Below are positions 63,488 through 64,000 of a stretch of DNA of 64,000 nucleotides, in pieces. Source of the DNA: Macrostomum hystrix (Eukaryota; Platyhelminthes; Macrostomidae). The notes under the pieces are model-generated. The model did no database searches. It saw only the letters and a program-made list of their open reading frames with translations, and was not told the origin of the DNA. The DNA lies in the NCBI GenBank assembly GCA_950097015.1, contig CATNEN010000038.1:14440001-14504000 (forward strand), read 5' to 3'. The position numbers and the translations under genes are program-made. How positions within the stretch are numbered: position 1 is the stretch's first letter; every line of letters starts with the position of its first letter.

Positions 63488-64000
63488 TGGATAATGCTTT
63501 TTTAGAAGGCTTAGATGTCTAATTCATGTTAGAATTCGTGTACCTGTACATTGGGTTTGTGTGTACATGTACATTAGGTTAGAATGTGTACCTGTTGGTG
63601 GTCGGTGACAGAGCGGTTAACGCATTTGCCTCTAGCACCAAGGTCCCTAAGTTCGATTCCAAGGCGAGGCCACATTTATTTGGGGCGCAGCCGCGGAGAG
63701 AAGGCTTGGGGGCTTGTCGTGCAATTTACGCCCTTGAGGGCCAACCTCCAAGGCACAGTGAGAGTGCACACTGCCTGACGATGAGAAAGTCAGGGCAGTT
63801 GGACACACCTGTGTGCGTGTGTGCTCAGGAGTCAGCGAAATGGGCGGAATTGCCTCCTCGCTGGCTGCAGGTCTAGTGTGACTAAATTATGTGCCATTGT
63901 CCGCAGCCCTCCTGCAATTATTATTATTATTATTGTGTGTACCTGTACATTGGGTTAGTGCGTGCATGTACACATTCAGTGTTTGAATGCGTACACTTAG
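63488..64000. repeat. Start of another intron repeat, split by a SINE
   Basis: Phrases GTGTACCTGTACATTGGGTT at 63538, partial units to 63596, and again at 63937-63960 after the SINE. Imperfect units of about 28-35 bp continue to the window end. This intron upstream of the first visible exon therefore also holds a tandem repeat. Confidence 0.6.
63597..63936 (+). mobile_element. SINE family 1 inserted in an intron repeat
   Basis: Head (GGTCGGTGACAGAGCGGTTA), B-box GTTCGATTCC, body, end block CCGCAGCCCTCCTGCAATT and (ATT)n tail. GTGTACCTGT occurs immediately before the head and after the tail, as target-site duplication or as flanking repeat units. Confidence 0.92.

Overview
The window is animal nuclear DNA: genes have GT-AG introns, tRNA-derived SINEs with ATT tails are scattered throughout, and the recognisable genes are metazoan families (SLCO/OATP transporter, DEG/ENaC channel, calmodulin-like EF-hand protein, GPR158/179-like ectodomain). 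No rRNA, true tRNA, bacterial operon or CRISPR array was seen. A lophotrochozoan, perhaps a free-living flatworm, would fit, but that is a guess from gene and repeat style.

Layout. 0-3.5 kb (+): the 3' exons of an SLCO-type transporter with SINEs in its introns. 5.2-6.4 kb: weak coding pieces (a signal-peptide exon, an acidic exon, a broken PAN-like relic). 6.57-8.52 kb: two decayed Tc1/mariner-type DNA transposons placed end to end on a shared TA. 10.3-11.9 kb (+): an intronless DEG/ENaC channel gene. 13.0-15.1 kb: a Crypton-like tyrosine-recombinase gene broken by an 8-bp tandem duplication. 16.8-47.5 kb: the main find, an array of tiny three-exon cysteine/histidine-rich genes (nine complete, one unresolved, one pseudogene). 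50-53.6 kb (+): a calmodulin-like gene with a GC-rich 5' end and an unusual low-complexity tail. 55.3-63.5 kb (-): a five-intron (within view) gene for an EGF-like/Cache/EGF-like ectodomain that ends in one hydrophobic helix and not in seven.

The array genes encode 78-100 residue proteins without signal peptides. Exon 1 gives CC...CxxC, exon 2 gives a Trp-containing segment followed by CCxxH...CC...CxxC, and exon 3 gives a CCCKH[YHF] signature near the C-terminus. In all nine complete models both introns are phase 2 and the three exon lengths add to a multiple of three, a strong internal check. I do not recognise the family; the Cys/His spacing suggests metal binding (inference).

The second theme is minisatellites. 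Arrays with units of 13-35 bp make up roughly 18-20 kb of the window, and most sit inside introns or just beside genes. Homologous introns of different paralogues carry related but independently expanded arrays, and each of the four fully visible introns of the GPR158-like gene that exceed 1 kb carries its own private unit. Two array genes (33.7 and 42.1 kb) share nearly identical intron-2 ends, exon 3 and 3' flanks but strongly diverged exons 1 and 2, which suggests that recombination through intron minisatellites shuffles exons in this array.
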